Source: Brachycybe producta
Lineage: Eukaryota > Arthropoda > Diplopoda > Playtdesmida > Andrognathidae
DNA length: 64,000 bases
Assembly: GCA_036925085.1 (NCBI GenBank)
Contig: JAUPFP010000013.1
Span: 2,622,155-2,686,154 of the forward strand
Direction: 5' to 3'
Shown piece after piece: positions 37,403 through 48,541 of this stretch. The position numbers and the translations under genes were made by a program. Below the pieces are notes generated by a model. It was not told the origin of the DNA, made no database searches, and was given only the letters and a program-made list of their open reading frames with translations. The stretch's first letter is position 1. Each line of letters begins with the position of its first letter.

Positions 37403-40400
37403 GTAAAATGTGTCTCATTACATAACTTACGTAAATAATCCTCGAAACCATAACACGGGGAGCCACGAATTTACTGAACAAACAAGAACATAAATTTAGC
37501 CTCTCTGCAGAAATATGAGAAATTCAATGAACAACCTGTAAATCTATTTAATACATACAACCCATGTTGTTGGCAGTTGGTAAAAACCTTTTGGCTCCAG
37601 ACACTAATTGGCCCAATGTTGCAAAATTACATTTGGCCCACTTAATGTTAACCTAAAAAAATTATAATATCAGTCATTTATAACAGGTTTAGGCGATCGT
37701 TGGGCCATCGCGAGTACAGCCAATAATGGGACCAACTATCAAACACAATGTTGGCCGGATAATTTGGCCAACATCTTTATTATAAACGCCAATGGTTGGC
37801 ATTACGTTGGTTCCGTATTATCATGCTGCTGCCTGGGAAGGTACACGTGCTTTTGGACAACTTTCACCTTTGGAGGGGTTTCTAATCAAAATGTTTACTA
37901 AACACGTTATGTAAAGTGCACCTTTTCGGTATTATACTTACATTGTAACTGGGTGTCCTGAAATGTTTTTTCTTTCTTTCTAGGAATAGGCTAAATAGGT
38001 GTTCAGTGAATTGCCTGTTCAATAAATTCTGTAAATGTGTAGAACCTTTTTATTGTATTTTTCTGCTATTTTCCTATAAATTTCTACAATTTTTCTATAA
38101 ATTTCTACAATTTTTCTATAAATTTCTACAATTTTTCTATAAATTTCTACAATTTTTCTATAAATTTCTACAATTTTTCTATAAATTTCTACAATTTTTC
38201 TATAATTTTCTACAATTTTTCTATAAATTTCTACAATTTTTCTATAAATTTCTACAATTTTTCTATAATTTTCTACAATTTTTCTATAAATTTCTACATT
38301 TTTTCTATAAATTTCTGCAATTTTCCTGTAAATTTCTGCAATTTTCCTGTAAATTTCTACAATTTTCATAGAAATTTCAGTATTTTCACAATAAATATCT
38401 GCAGTTTTCCTATAACGTTCTACGATTTCGATATATATATTTTTGCAGTTTTCAACAAATGTCTGCAATTTTATACACTTTTACACAATTTTTTTTTTTA
38501 TCAATTTCTGTAATTTTTCAGGAAATTGATGCCAGTATTCAATAGTTTGCTTATGAATTTCTCGGCAACCTTTCATACAAATTTGTGCCATTTCGGTGTT
38601 TTTTATAAAACTACTTTATAAAACAGATAAACTTACACCGATTTAACTAATTTGATTGTTATTTAAAGGTTCAAAAATTGAAATAAAGAAACTGCATCAA
38701 CTGAACAACGATATGAACAACATTGTCATCATTGGTGCTCTGTTTAAACAGATGGAATTACGTCCTAGTATCTTAAAGGAAGTCAGCGAAGAGGTAATAG
38801 TTTCATCTTCCGAGTGTAATACAATTTACCTTGATGCGCTTTTTATATTATTTATTTATTCTTAAAAATGTTTCTTTTTAAAGGTATATCGTCTTGAAAA
38901 ATTATGGTTTATTAATAAAACCTTGAAATTTTTTCCTAAGTTGCATCCAAAAAAAAAAAAAGCTTCTCGTCGTTTTCCCTTTAAAAAAGGTAACTTTTGA
39001 TTTACTATTTTTTTTACAGCACAACTTGATGCCACAACCTGTTACAAGTAGTTTTCACAGCGACGATGACAGACTAATTCTAGAAGACGAACTTCAGAGA
39101 ATCACTTTAGTTGGAAATATCAATGTTCATAGTTTTGTAACAGGTATATTGAGGTTAAGTAGTAAAGCATTTCGAAGAAAACATTTCGAGAGAGACTTGT
39201 TTCGTGTCACAGGTGTCGTCGTTGCCGTTTTCGGCCACGAAACTGGTAACAAAGAAGATGGAAAGTTCGAAGTTGAAGATGTTTGCTTCGCATATCCCAG
39301 AATACAACTTCAGTTGCCAGTTTTTGAAAAGGAGAAGTTAGTTTTAATCGAATTAAATTTAACCAACTTAATAAGATAAACGGTTTTAATTTGTTTCTTA
39401 AAAGATACGTTGTTCTATTATCTGGACTTGGATACGGCAACAACGCTGGTTCACTATTCAAGATCCAATTGCTGGTTGATTTGCTAATCGGTTTGTTAGG
39501 AGACGAATGCGAACAGGAAGCAATGGCCAAGATATCGAGAATTATCATCGCAGGAAACTCTCTGAGCAAAACAACTCGGGATAAAGATTTCACGAACAAA
39601 GTAAGTTAATCTCAAGAAGAGAGAAATAAGATTTAACTACGTGTTTTCTAGTCACACTTGGTTGAAAATTTGGATTTCGGAAATATCGTCGTGAAAATAT
39701 TCTCATTTGGCCGTTATTTCATTCTTTTATTCTTTTATTTTCAAATAAATTGTAAATTTCTTATAAGAAGTATTGTCGTGTTATTTCTCAATGTTATCTT
39801 TTTTTCTAGTCAATCAAATAAAATGATGCATTGTTTTCTTAGGCAAAATATCTGACTAAAAATACGAGAGCGGGAACAGTTGATGCGATTAAGAGTTTAG
39901 ACGAAGTTCTATATCAAATGGCCGTACGTAAACAATCATTAAAAACTAGATCTCGACGATTAATTTAAACGTTATCATACTATTTCAGACTAGCCTCGAA
40001 GTGGATCTGATGCCCGGAGAATACGATCCTTCGAATCATATCCTTCCGCAACAACCGTTACGTCCTTGTATGTTTCCAAAAGCATCGGTATATACGTCGA
40101 TGCATGGAGTTACGAATCCATACGAAGCTCTTATCGGAAACGTAAGGTGAATACTCTCGATATGTTTACTCGTCGTGTGCCTAAAAAACAATGAAACTCA
40201 TGTTTTTCTTTTATCTTCTTTAAAGATTTCTCGGCACTTCGGGTCAAAATGTGGATGATATCGCACGTTACAGTCGTTTGAATGATCGTTTAGAAATTCT
40301 TGAAAAGACTCTCGAATGGGGTCACATTATACCAACTGCTCCAGATACTCTTGGTGATTTTTATTTTCATCTCTTAATTCGAGTGTATTTTACGGTGTTT

Positions 40401-40789
40401 TGGTAGTAATTTCTCAAAAGTAATGAATTACTGCAATTAATTTATTAATTATTAATAAAAATGCTAATGAAACTAAGGAAAATGCAATTATTTTTCAAAT
40501 GTTTTGGGGGAAAAACGAGTAATTTTTATTGATTTTCTTTTAAAATTTAATAATTGCAATTTAGTTTTTCCGCTGATGTAATTAGTAATCATAATTACTT
40601 TGAAAAGTAATTTGTCCCAACGCTGTTATTTTGTATCTGATTTTTTTAAAAAAAAAAAACAATTTTTTTTGTTTTTTTCTTTTTAAGGCTGTTACCCGTT
40701 TTATGAAAAGGATCCTTTCATTATAACTGAATGTCCGCATATCTATTTTGCTGGAAATCAGCCCGAATTTAAGACGAAACTTCATAAAG
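37129..40789 (+). CDS. POLD2: DNA polymerase delta subunit 2, nine exons, C-terminal exon not found
   Basis: Exons are 37129-37402, 38669-38793, 39020-39143, 39213-39336, 39405-39600, 39843-39923, 39989-40146, 40226-40353 and 40688-40789, all in compatible phase. They give 437 residues (human 469). Recognisable blocks include [75 protein letters not shown] and ECPHIYF. These belong to the regulatory B-subunit family, with an OB fold followed by a non-catalytic calcineurin-like phosphoesterase domain. The protein bridges the catalytic subunit and the accessory subunits of the replicative polymerase in the nucleus. The N-terminus carries an acidic run (GDDDDDDG). The last exon, for the final 30-40 residues, should follow the GTAAGT donor at 40790 but was not recognised. 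Confidence 0.94.
38071..38380. repeat. 21-bp minisatellite in POLD2 intron 1
   Basis: About 14-15 tandem copies of TTTCTACAATTTTTCTATAAA, with single-base variants clustered at the right end. The 21-nt period keeps long frames open on both strands (FLQFFYK on plus, IYRKIVE on minus). Those frames are artefacts of the repeat. Confidence 0.9.
38669..38793 (+). CDS. POLD2: POLD2 exon 2
   Basis: Acceptor TTTAAAG, donor GTAATA. Encodes [20 protein letters not shown] and VSEE. The 1.27-kb intron before it contains a 21-bp minisatellite. Confidence 0.92.
39020..39143 (+). CDS. POLD2: POLD2 exon 3
   Basis: Acceptor TTTACAG, donor GTATAT (phase 1). Encodes HNLMPQP and [10 protein letters not shown]. 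Confidence 0.92.
39213..39336 (+). CDS. POLD2: POLD2 exon 4
   Basis: Acceptor GTCACAG, donor GTTAGT (phase 2). Encodes GVVVAVFG and [12 protein letters not shown]. The preceding 69-nt intron has no stop and is a multiple of three. Confidence 0.9.
39405..39600 (+). CDS. POLD2: POLD2 exon 5
   Basis: Acceptor CTTAAAAG, donor GTAAGT (phase 0). Encodes [17 protein letters not shown]-like and GDE segments, and ISRIIIAGN, the core of the phosphoesterase-like domain. Confidence 0.93.
39843..39923 (+). CDS. POLD2: POLD2 exon 6
   Basis: Acceptor TTTCTTAG, donor GTACGT (phase 0). Encodes [11 protein letters not shown] and LDEVLYQMA. Confidence 0.92.
39989..40146 (+). CDS. POLD2: POLD2 exon 7
   Basis: Acceptor TATTTCAG, donor GTGAAT (phase 2). 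Encodes [12 protein letters not shown] and [12 protein letters not shown]. Confidence 0.93.
40226..40353 (+). CDS. POLD2: POLD2 exon 8
   Basis: Acceptor TTTAAAG, donor GTGATT (phase 1). Encodes [12 protein letters not shown] and [10 protein letters not shown]. Confidence 0.93.
40688..40789 (+). CDS. POLD2: POLD2 exon 9
   Basis: Acceptor TTTTTAAG, donor GTAAGT (phase 1). Encodes [11 protein letters not shown] and [11 protein letters not shown]. At least one further exon must follow. Confidence 0.92.
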
Positions 40790-41089
40790 GTAAGTGTCAT
40801 TTTCAGATTTGTCTTTTTTTTTCATAACGTTTTCAGTTCGGCCCCCCCCCCCAACACGTAGCCATTTCAAAATACGCAAATGAAATGGAACACTTCAATA
40901 CATTCCTGGTTTAACTGTAAAAGACAGTCGGCTCGTGCATAAAATGTTTGGATTCTTTTCATTGTAATACATTGTCAACCACAGCCCCCTGCCACCTCTG
41001 ACAACAATTTATAGTAGAACTCGACCGCTCGAAAGTGGTCCATGTGTCAACAGAGATACTTTATTTTTGGAAGCAACATTAAGAAAAAA

Positions 41090-41660
41090 AAAGTGTTTTA
41101 GAAATCGGAATTAGGAACTGAATCATTTAGACGTATTTTCATGTTTGTATGTTTAAAAACAAACTTTTCAACACAATTTATAAGTTGACTACTTTTTAAG
41201 TATTGTTTTTAATTTTACTTATTTTGTTTACAGTGACGTCGCTATTAAAATTTTATTTACACAGATGACAACACGAACATTTTTAAGTGGTTCAGTAACT
41301 CTTCTAATCTCCTAAATAAACACTTTCAATTTCTTTTTAAGATGTCTTTGTGAACAGCTGATTTTTGAACTCTGGTTTATCTTGCATTTCAAGAGCAAGA
41401 GCAACAACACTAAAGAAATAATTAAAAATAGAAAGGTCGCCGATACACTTAATAGTATTTTTATGTTCATATCTTTCAAAATAAACTTAAGGACAAAAAT
41501 TATAACATATTCTTCTGCTTAAAAGTTGGTGTCATTTTCAAAAAAGTGACATCAACATGAAAATACTTTTAAGTGATTAAGCTACCCTTCTAGTTTCTAA
41601 ATCAAGTTTCTCATCATTTTTGCTTCTGAAATACAATATAACTTAAGAGATCTATTCCAT
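41090..41660. mobile_element. Two adjacent foldback MITE family A copies
   Basis: Inverted core pairs at about 41095-41330 and 41415-41615 (for example TTAAGTGATTAAGCTACCCT), joined by GAACTCTGGTTTATCTTGC. Confidence 0.65.
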
Positions 41661-42546
41661 AAAGCTCATCATCTTAGTTCTCCTTAATATGCCCATTTTG
41701 CAAAGGGTTATTCTTGAGATGGGATTTCTCATCAACAGATGGCAGTGTTGTAGTGTTTGGCTTGTTTGTAAAAAAATATAATAAAAATGTAAAATAAGAG
41801 TTTTATAGAATATTTTAGAATCGTTGATGTTTAACCAACGATAGAATTAGACCCATAAAGATAAGTGCCACGTTAAAAATGATGAACATAACAAATGCTT
41901 CTTGTTATTATTCAACCCACTTTAAACAAAATCTAGAAAAAAGGAAAAGAAAGAAATTTCGAGACTATGCTTTTTATGGAATTACACACATGAAACATGC
42001 CTTATTTTATTAACTATCCGAATATGGACGTTTGTTAGAGAACGGAGCTCACGTCAGAAGGAGGCATAAAAGGTACATTTAGTATTGTTTAAGCCCCATA
42101 GCCAAGATATGGTTGTGTTCAGTTCCTGATTAAATTAAAATTAAATTATTGATTTTTAAAAAGAGTTCGGTCAACTTTTAACATGAAAAGGAGCCTCAAA
42201 CGTAACAAACGTCTCTTAAGCTGCGTTGCTTCCGAAACGCTTAGGAACTGAAGGCACAAAATGTTTTCGAAAGTCATTTTACCACAGATTAGAAGTTTGT
42301 ATCTAAATCAAAAATATACAGCGTGTTCTTTAAAGTCTGGAATCGTAGAAATACGAAAAAATGGCAATAGGCCTACATAGAATGTGTACACTAGTGTTCC
42401 TGATACACAAATTCAGCCAGCGATCACACGGTGAACGTCATGAATTACTGTGTTACATATGCATAAAAAAGGGGTTTATGATTTTATGAGACTCCCTGTA
42501 TTTTGTTTTTCTATCAAAACCAAATTTTTTTGGGGTACTTCAAGAT

Positions 42547-42825
42547 CAATGGTTCCCAAACTTTTTTTTTTAATACAGCACAGTATTTTTTGGATGTATA
42601 AATCGCGACAAACTAGTATACCACGGTGCACATACACCCTTTGGCAACCACTGGTTTAGTGTGTACGTGTGTAATAAGGACAGTTTTACTTATTTTGCTT
42701 TTCCAATAGTTAAATTTTTTTTGAAAATAATAAAACTATATTAAGTTATTAACACATTCAACATTACATACAAACGTTTGTGGCGTACCTAGCAAAACTC
42801 ACGAGACACTCTTTCGGAATCACTG
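42547..42825. mobile_element. CAGTGGTTCCCAAAC-type hAT-like element
   Basis: CAATGGTTCCCAAAC at the left and the inverse TTTCGGAATCACTG at the right. Interior TAGCAAAACTCACGAG is shared in inverse with 48455-48475 and 60950-60965. Confidence 0.6.
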
Positions 42826-43009
42826 CCTTAGAGCAATTGCGAACTATTGGGACAATAGGATTATATGTTTTTTTTTTAGAAAAAAAAGCATTATGAAGTT
42901 CTTTTCATGTAATGAATAGGTCATTTAGGAAACTTAGGACCTTATATTGAGAGACTAGTCCGTTATAACAAGAGTCACAACTCTAAAACTCTTGGTTATT
43001 CGTTGTTTA

Positions 43010-43265
43010 AGGTGAAATAGAATGTGTTTTAAAAACTAGAACGGTAGCTGAGAATCACTTATTATAGTAGTATTTTCATGTTAATATATTTCAAAATAAA
43101 CTTTTTATATACAAACATTAAAAAAAATATCTCCTGCACATAAAAGCTTATTTTAATAGATAGTAAACATGAAAATTACCTTTTAAGTGATTGAGCTATC
43201 TTTCTAGTTTCTAAAACGCTTTCAATTTTTCCAGACACCACCAAACAACAGATTTTTCCATGGGC
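43010..43265. mobile_element. Foldback MITE family A copy
   Basis: ACTAGAACGGTAGCTGAGAA pairs with GATTGAGCTATCTTTCTAGT; the palindrome is centred near 43135. Confidence 0.7.
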
Positions 43266-43860
43266 TTATTTTTTTTTTGACATTTGATTATTTAAAGCAA
43301 TTTTATATGTTGTCATCGTTAAATTTGAAAAGTAATAAGAAACATAAAAAGAAAACCGTTTTCGTTTTCGTTTTTTGTCTTTGTGAACGTCATTACGTAA
43401 AAATAAGGGTAAGGAAATATGTCTAATAATAATGTAAAGGGACTTGTTTGTTGTCTTTGATTATTTTATGCATATCTAATTCTCACGAGAACATGAATAT
43501 TTTCTTTTCTCTGTTGTATTTTTTTTCCCCGTCTGTCTCACGTTGCCTTTACTAGAACTCCTAAGTCAATTTTGGTTTCTTCTTTACTTTGTCAGGTTTA
43601 CATCATTTTTTTTTCTTGCAAATTTTTTTTTCTGTTCGAAACAGACGCATAATTTGAATACATTGCCGTTTCCTTGCGTTCATTTCTTTTTCTTAAAAAA
43701 AAAAGAAAAATAGTTTTTCGAGGCTTTGTGTCTTGTTGCGTTTATTACATTTAAAAAAAGTGAACAAAATCTAAAATTCGTTTTATTTTTTAAATTTTGT
43801 TTTACTCTCTTTTCTTCTACACTTGCCCTGCATAAAATAAACTGATGTGTATAAAAATAT

Positions 43861-44345
43861 AGAACTACATTGAGTAAAAATTTGAAGCCCTGCCCTGCCC
43901 AACCCAGCCCATGAGATTTTATGCTGGGCCCAGCCCACAAAGCCCACCAGGCCAATGGGTCTTTAACATAAATATGCTGATCCAAGCCTAGCCCAAAAGC
44001 CCACCATCCCATGGGCTTTGTGTAGGTCTCTAATTTCCACACTAAATGGTTCACAAGTTCACATGCTTACCAAGAAAAGAAACTACCCCATTAACGGCTC
44101 TAATATGTTTATTTTATTGATTGGTCAGTGAGGAATATGTTATACTTTTATTAATGTGTGAAATAATATGTGGTTCAGTTCTATATATTTGTAAAGAACC
44201 CCAAGCGAGAAGTGATCAAACACGCCTTCCAAACCCATGATGCCCACAAAGCCCACTAGGTCCATAAAGCACACCAGGCCCATGGGCCTTTCACATAAAA
44301 ATGCCGGCCCAGCCCAACCCATGGGCTGGTGGGCGAAGAGACCTA
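43861..44345. mobile_element. Long GCCCAC-rich element
   Basis: Left half resembles 26842-27025 up to GTGTAGGTCTCTAA, then about 190 bp (GGTTCACAAG, TTGATTGGTCAGTGAGGAAT), then a second GCCCAC block ending GAAGAGACCTA. The same composite occurs at 52997-53559. Confidence 0.65.
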
Positions 44346-45128
44346 TTATAGAACATAATAGCCACAGAGGTGGACAAAAACAAATTAAATACTTAGAAAG
44401 CCACCTCTCAAGCCCGAAGTTTTTGCAGAAAGTTTGAAATGTTTCAATATAATCTGTTGAATGTGATAATTTCCATTTTGTAAGGAAATGCATTTTTAGG
44501 GTCGAAATATGAAGATAAATGTCTTATTGTGGTCAAGGTTTAGTCGTGTCCCACGTAATCCCCAACAGTTCGTTTATATCAGTTGAAGCCACTAGAGATT
44601 TGGAGGCCCCGTCTTTTCATGAAAACCCTCTCATGAGTACGAGTGGAGATGATGCTTAAAAAAGAAGGGGGGGGGGGGGGGGGAATACATATGCAAATAT
44701 GTATTCTTGTTCTAGGCATTAGCCGTACTTGTTTCTTTTTAAGCTTGTAACCAAAATGAAGAGTGAAGTTAAATTAGTATTGATTTTTTTAAATCACTTT
44801 GATAAATGTGTTCACCCTACAAGAAGAGAAAGAACGGCAATGAAGTAGTAACATCTACACATTTACGTTAATTAGAACGATTTGCATTTTGCATTTTGAG
44901 ACAAAAATATGTGCTTAGGGCTAAATTATATATAATTATCTAATTGGTTAAATAGTTGAGTAAAAAGTTAAATATAGAATAACTTGTGTCCAATTAATTA
45001 GGTCAATAAGAATAATCTCTTTTGAGTATTTTTATACAATCTTTTTCTTCCGTATCATCTCTCAAACTCAAAATAAGTCAATTGATTTAATTCTTATTTG
45101 GTTTTTAAGGTGGTTTTAGATTCTAAGA

Positions 45129-45306
45129 CCTTGTTTCCATTGGGGTGGAAATTTTAACTTTTTGAAGATTTCAACTGTTGAAAAATAGAACAAACGTGGC
45201 CTTTGCCTATGAATCTATTTTAGTGAATAGTCGGGGAACCACGTTTATTCAATTTTTAATCAGTTTAAATTTTCAAGTTCAAATTTTCGCCCCACTGGAA
45301 ACAAGG
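45129..45306. mobile_element. CCTTGTTTCCA-TIR element
   Basis: CCTTGTTTCCATTGGGGTGG is mirrored by CCCCACTGGAAACAAGG; 178 bp. The termini resemble the CCTCGTTTTCAC family. Confidence 0.7.
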
Positions 45307-45339
45307 CATAAACGCTGTTTCGAATTTTACTTGTTCTAA

Positions 45340-45590
45340 TTTTCAAGAGGAAAAACTAAGCAAAACTTGAAAATTGTTTAAAAAATTAGAAGTGTAGCTT
45401 AAGTAACTGAAAAGAGTATTTTCAAGTTGGATATCTTTTTAAATAAGATTATTATGTGATTTTAGAAATTGACTAATTTTTAATCAGACTGGTAAAAAAT
45501 TTTATTTTGAAATATATGAACATGAAAAATACGATTAAAGTGATTCAGCTACCGTTCTAGTTTCAACAATAAGTTCGATTTCTTTTTAGT
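45340..45590. mobile_element. Foldback MITE family A copy
   Basis: AAATTAGAAGTGTAGCTTAA pairs with GATTCAGCTACCGTTCTAGT. Confidence 0.65.
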
Positions 45591-45695
45591 CGTTTTCATG
45601 AAACGAAGGCACAGATGAGTGTAAAGCAGGGTCCCGTATGATTAGAAAGTTTCATTTTCTTAAAGCAACGCACCTTCTGAAGGACTTTTTTTATT

Positions 45696-45717
45696 GGGGG
45701 GGGGGGGGGGGGGGGGG
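45696..45717 (+). repeat. 22-base G homopolymer
   Basis: Uninterrupted G22. Similar runs of 17 G lie at 35386-35402 and 44667-44683. Run lengths may be affected by sequencing or assembly. Confidence 0.9.
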
Positions 45718-46377
45718 TTGTAAGTGTTTATTAACTACTTATGTGTAATTTCTTTCTTCACATTTAAATTTATTTAAATTGCTACAAGATCCGAAAACTA
45801 TAAACAAAAGTGAACCCTGGTAATTAGATTTATAACGTTATACACACAGAATATATAATATATATATGTATATACATGTATATATGTATATAGAGATCGT
45901 TATATACGGAAGTGGTATTAGCAATTTACTTATAAATCATAACTTTTTCCTCAGTACATCGTATATTATTTCATGCGTTCATGATCCTGCATTAATCACC
46001 TGATTAATGCAACTCACGTACTGACCCGATTTGACCATCTCCGTAGATCTCAACACACAAACGCACTTTACTATTTTCCACATTGGGGCTTAACATGGGA
46101 TTTATCTAAAAAGATTATGTATTTTTTTTACAAATTTTTTTAAAAAATGAAAACTAAAAAAATTGACGTTTTTTATTTTGTAAAAATGGTCTTTTACTTA
46201 AAGATGTATTTAGGTTCGCAGATTCAGATAGGTCTATTTTAAGTTTTTCAGAAGCGTCAGAAAAAGAAATTCAAAGTATATTTTTTAAGTAGAAAAGTGT
46301 AAAGGAACTGATTTAAAAAAATCTTTGTTGAAAACTGCGATTTGTTTTTAATTTTTTTTTTACACTGTGGGCCTTTG

Positions 46378-46704
46378 ACAGACAGGCGACTTTTGAAAGA
46401 CAGTTTCGATGACAAAATGAAGTCTACGGTCACCGGGCTGTTGTCGCAATGTATTTTCAATGAAAAGAGGTCAACCTTGCCACACAGGCAACATTTAAAA
46501 CACTGCAGCTCGGTTTTTTTTAAAGTGTACCGGTTTTGGCGACAACTTGACTTCATTTTGTCGCCGAAAAGTGTTTTAAAAGTTGTCCGTGTTGCCAAAG
46601 ATGGGTCGCCATTTTCCATTTCTATAGAAAATACAATACAACGACAGCATAGCGACCTTTGACTTCATTTTTTCGCCGAAACGTTTCTCAAAAGTCGCCT
46701 GTCT
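46378..46704. mobile_element. ACAGGCGACTTTT-TIR element
   Basis: GACAGGCGACTTTTGAAA is mirrored by CTCAAAAGTCGCCTGTC. Internal repeats GACTTCATTTTGTCGCCGAAA. A shorter copy lies at 56085-56210. Confidence 0.75.
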
Positions 46705-47749
46705 ACCAATGTTCTTAGTCTTTATTATGTTACTTCACATAAATAACTCCTCCACATTTTCACAAATTAATTTATTAGTGGACTATAGTCTTGTCGCTGC
46801 TGTTCAGTTTGCTAGACTTTCAACTAAGTTCGAATTTTCTAGCATGTTTCCCATAGATCAAAATTAGATTTAGAAAGTAAAGTTTGGTTTTATTAATTTT
46901 TAAAGAATGTCACATAAACCTATAACATTTTTTTTAAAAAAAAGTTTGGACTCATTCAAAATTCATTGTCACCTTTTATGTTGAGCTAATGGTACCAAGG
47001 CTTTATGAATGATTCTTAGCAATAATATCATGTTTTCAATGTGTCTCAATTTTATGTGTTTTGTTTGCCTGGTTTTGTCGTATGGTGAAAAAGCTGGATT
47101 TAAACAGTTCACAATGTTGTTTGTCATTTGCATACAGCTACGCTCGTACAATGTCAACAGTCAAAAGAGTAGAAAGAGTGAAAGTATTTACCTTTTCGGT
47201 TCATTCACAAGTAAAATTCAAAGTTTCTTACAAGTTGGGTAACAATGAAAGCAGCAAAACTTGTTACGATGTTGAAAGTACTCAACACGAAAGATAAATA
47301 AGTTCTTGTATAATACCTGAAAAATAAATAAAATCACAATTTTAAGAAAAAAAAAATAGCTTAAAAAGACCAAAAAGAATCTGATTTAAATAAAAAAAGA
47401 GCTAAAAAGATCAGATTTAAATAAAAACATAACGATTCAAATAAATAAAATCATCATTTTTAACAACTGCTGGTTGTATTTTTATAACAATATCTTTAAA
47501 AATAAACTTTCACCGACAACTTAAAAACAATTTCATTTTAAAATTGTTTTTAACATTTTATTACCTTTATTTACTCTTGAACATTTAAAGTTTTAAACAC
47601 ACTTTGAATTTATTTTATTAGATGCTTTAAAACGAAGTAGAATTATACTTGATTGTCTACATTAGTGATTCTCAATGGTTGTGCCATGGCACACTAGTGT
47701 GCCTTCAGTTTTTGGTTATTATATGGAATATGTTAATATTTTATATATG

Positions 47750-48329
47750 TATTAAGCCCCGTCTTTCTGTGTTTTTTTCTTCCTTTTTGTCTATGAGTAA
47801 CGCTGTACAAAAAGGACAAAAACCTTGAACCACGTCGGAATTTATATAAATTTGAATAAATGAACTGCTTTTTTTTTTCTCAAGGTCAACTATATGTTGC
47901 ACCTAACCCATACAAGAACCTCATGATATTAAATTGGATAGGGGAAAAGGTTGGAAAGTGTAGAGCGGGAGAGAGAGAAACGTGGAGGGGGAAAAAGTGG
48001 GAGGGGGTGACTGAAATTGAAATGAAAGGAGTAAAAAAGGAACAAACGACGCGCATGCGCACACCAGAGAAAATGAAAAACTCATTTTCTCTTTCAAATA
48101 TAAAAAGGGGAGGAAATAATAGTAGCAAAATTAAACTACAGTTTTTCACAGGCAATTGTGCCCAGCTTTAGAATTTCTTTTGCTCAGCCCTTTTATGAAC
48201 GTCATCAATTTCTAATTGGTTTGTTACTTGGTCTGACGCCATAAAAGGGCGGAGGAAAAGAAATTCTAATGCTGGGCACAATTGCCTGTGAATTTTGCTC
48301 CCGTCATTTATGACGGGTTACCTCACTAG
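47750..48329 (+). mobile_element. Non-autonomous Helitron-like element
   Basis: The 3' end has the hairpin CCCGTCATTTATGACGGG (48300-48317), then TTACCTCA and a terminal CTAG followed by T, as in Helitrons inserted at A/T. The interior contains a palindrome (about 48135-48290). A homologous element in reverse lies at 61395-61740 (shared CACGTCGGAATTTATATAAA). The 5' boundary is approximate (shared sequence starts near TATTAAGCC). No Rep/helicase ORF. Confidence 0.75.
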
Positions 48330-48418
48330 TAATTTAATATTTTAAATGAATTTTTCACTTTCATTTGGAAAAAAAAGCAAAATTAACAAAACCTTCGTAT
48401 TTCACGTAAACAGTAAAT

Positions 48419-48541
48419 CAGTGGTTTCCAGTGGATTTGCTGTGGCACAGTAATGTGCCGTGAGCTTTGCTAAGTTTGTCGCCATTTATACAGGCAAAAA
48501 TACTGTTCCGTGAGCCAAAAAAAATAGTTTGCGAACCACTG
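48419..48541. mobile_element. CAGTGGTT-type hAT-like element, 123 bp
   Basis: CAGTGGTTTCC and the inverse GCGAACCACTG. Contains GTGCCGTGAGCTTTGCTAAG and AAAATACTGTTCCGTGAG. No flanking duplication is preserved. Partial relatives at about 47670 and 60912. Confidence 0.65.

Noticed and set aside
38006..38468. Long open frames on both strands (FLQFFYK and IYRKIVE repeats)
   Set aside because: Products of the 21-bp minisatellite in POLD2 intron 1; both strands are open simply because the unit is a multiple of three.
41267..41340. Possible last exon of POLD2 after TTACACAG
   Set aside because: The sequence is the arm of a foldback MITE (AAGTGGTTCAGTAACTCTTC) and the frame has no POLD2-like residues.
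46257..46662. Open frames over 100 residues on both strands
   Set aside because: Shadow frames of an ACAGGCGACTTTT inverted-repeat element.
47860..48171. Open frames on both strands with charged residues
   Set aside because: They lie in the purine-rich interior of a Helitron-like element; the homologous frame at 61417-61659 is on the opposite strand and not conserved as protein.
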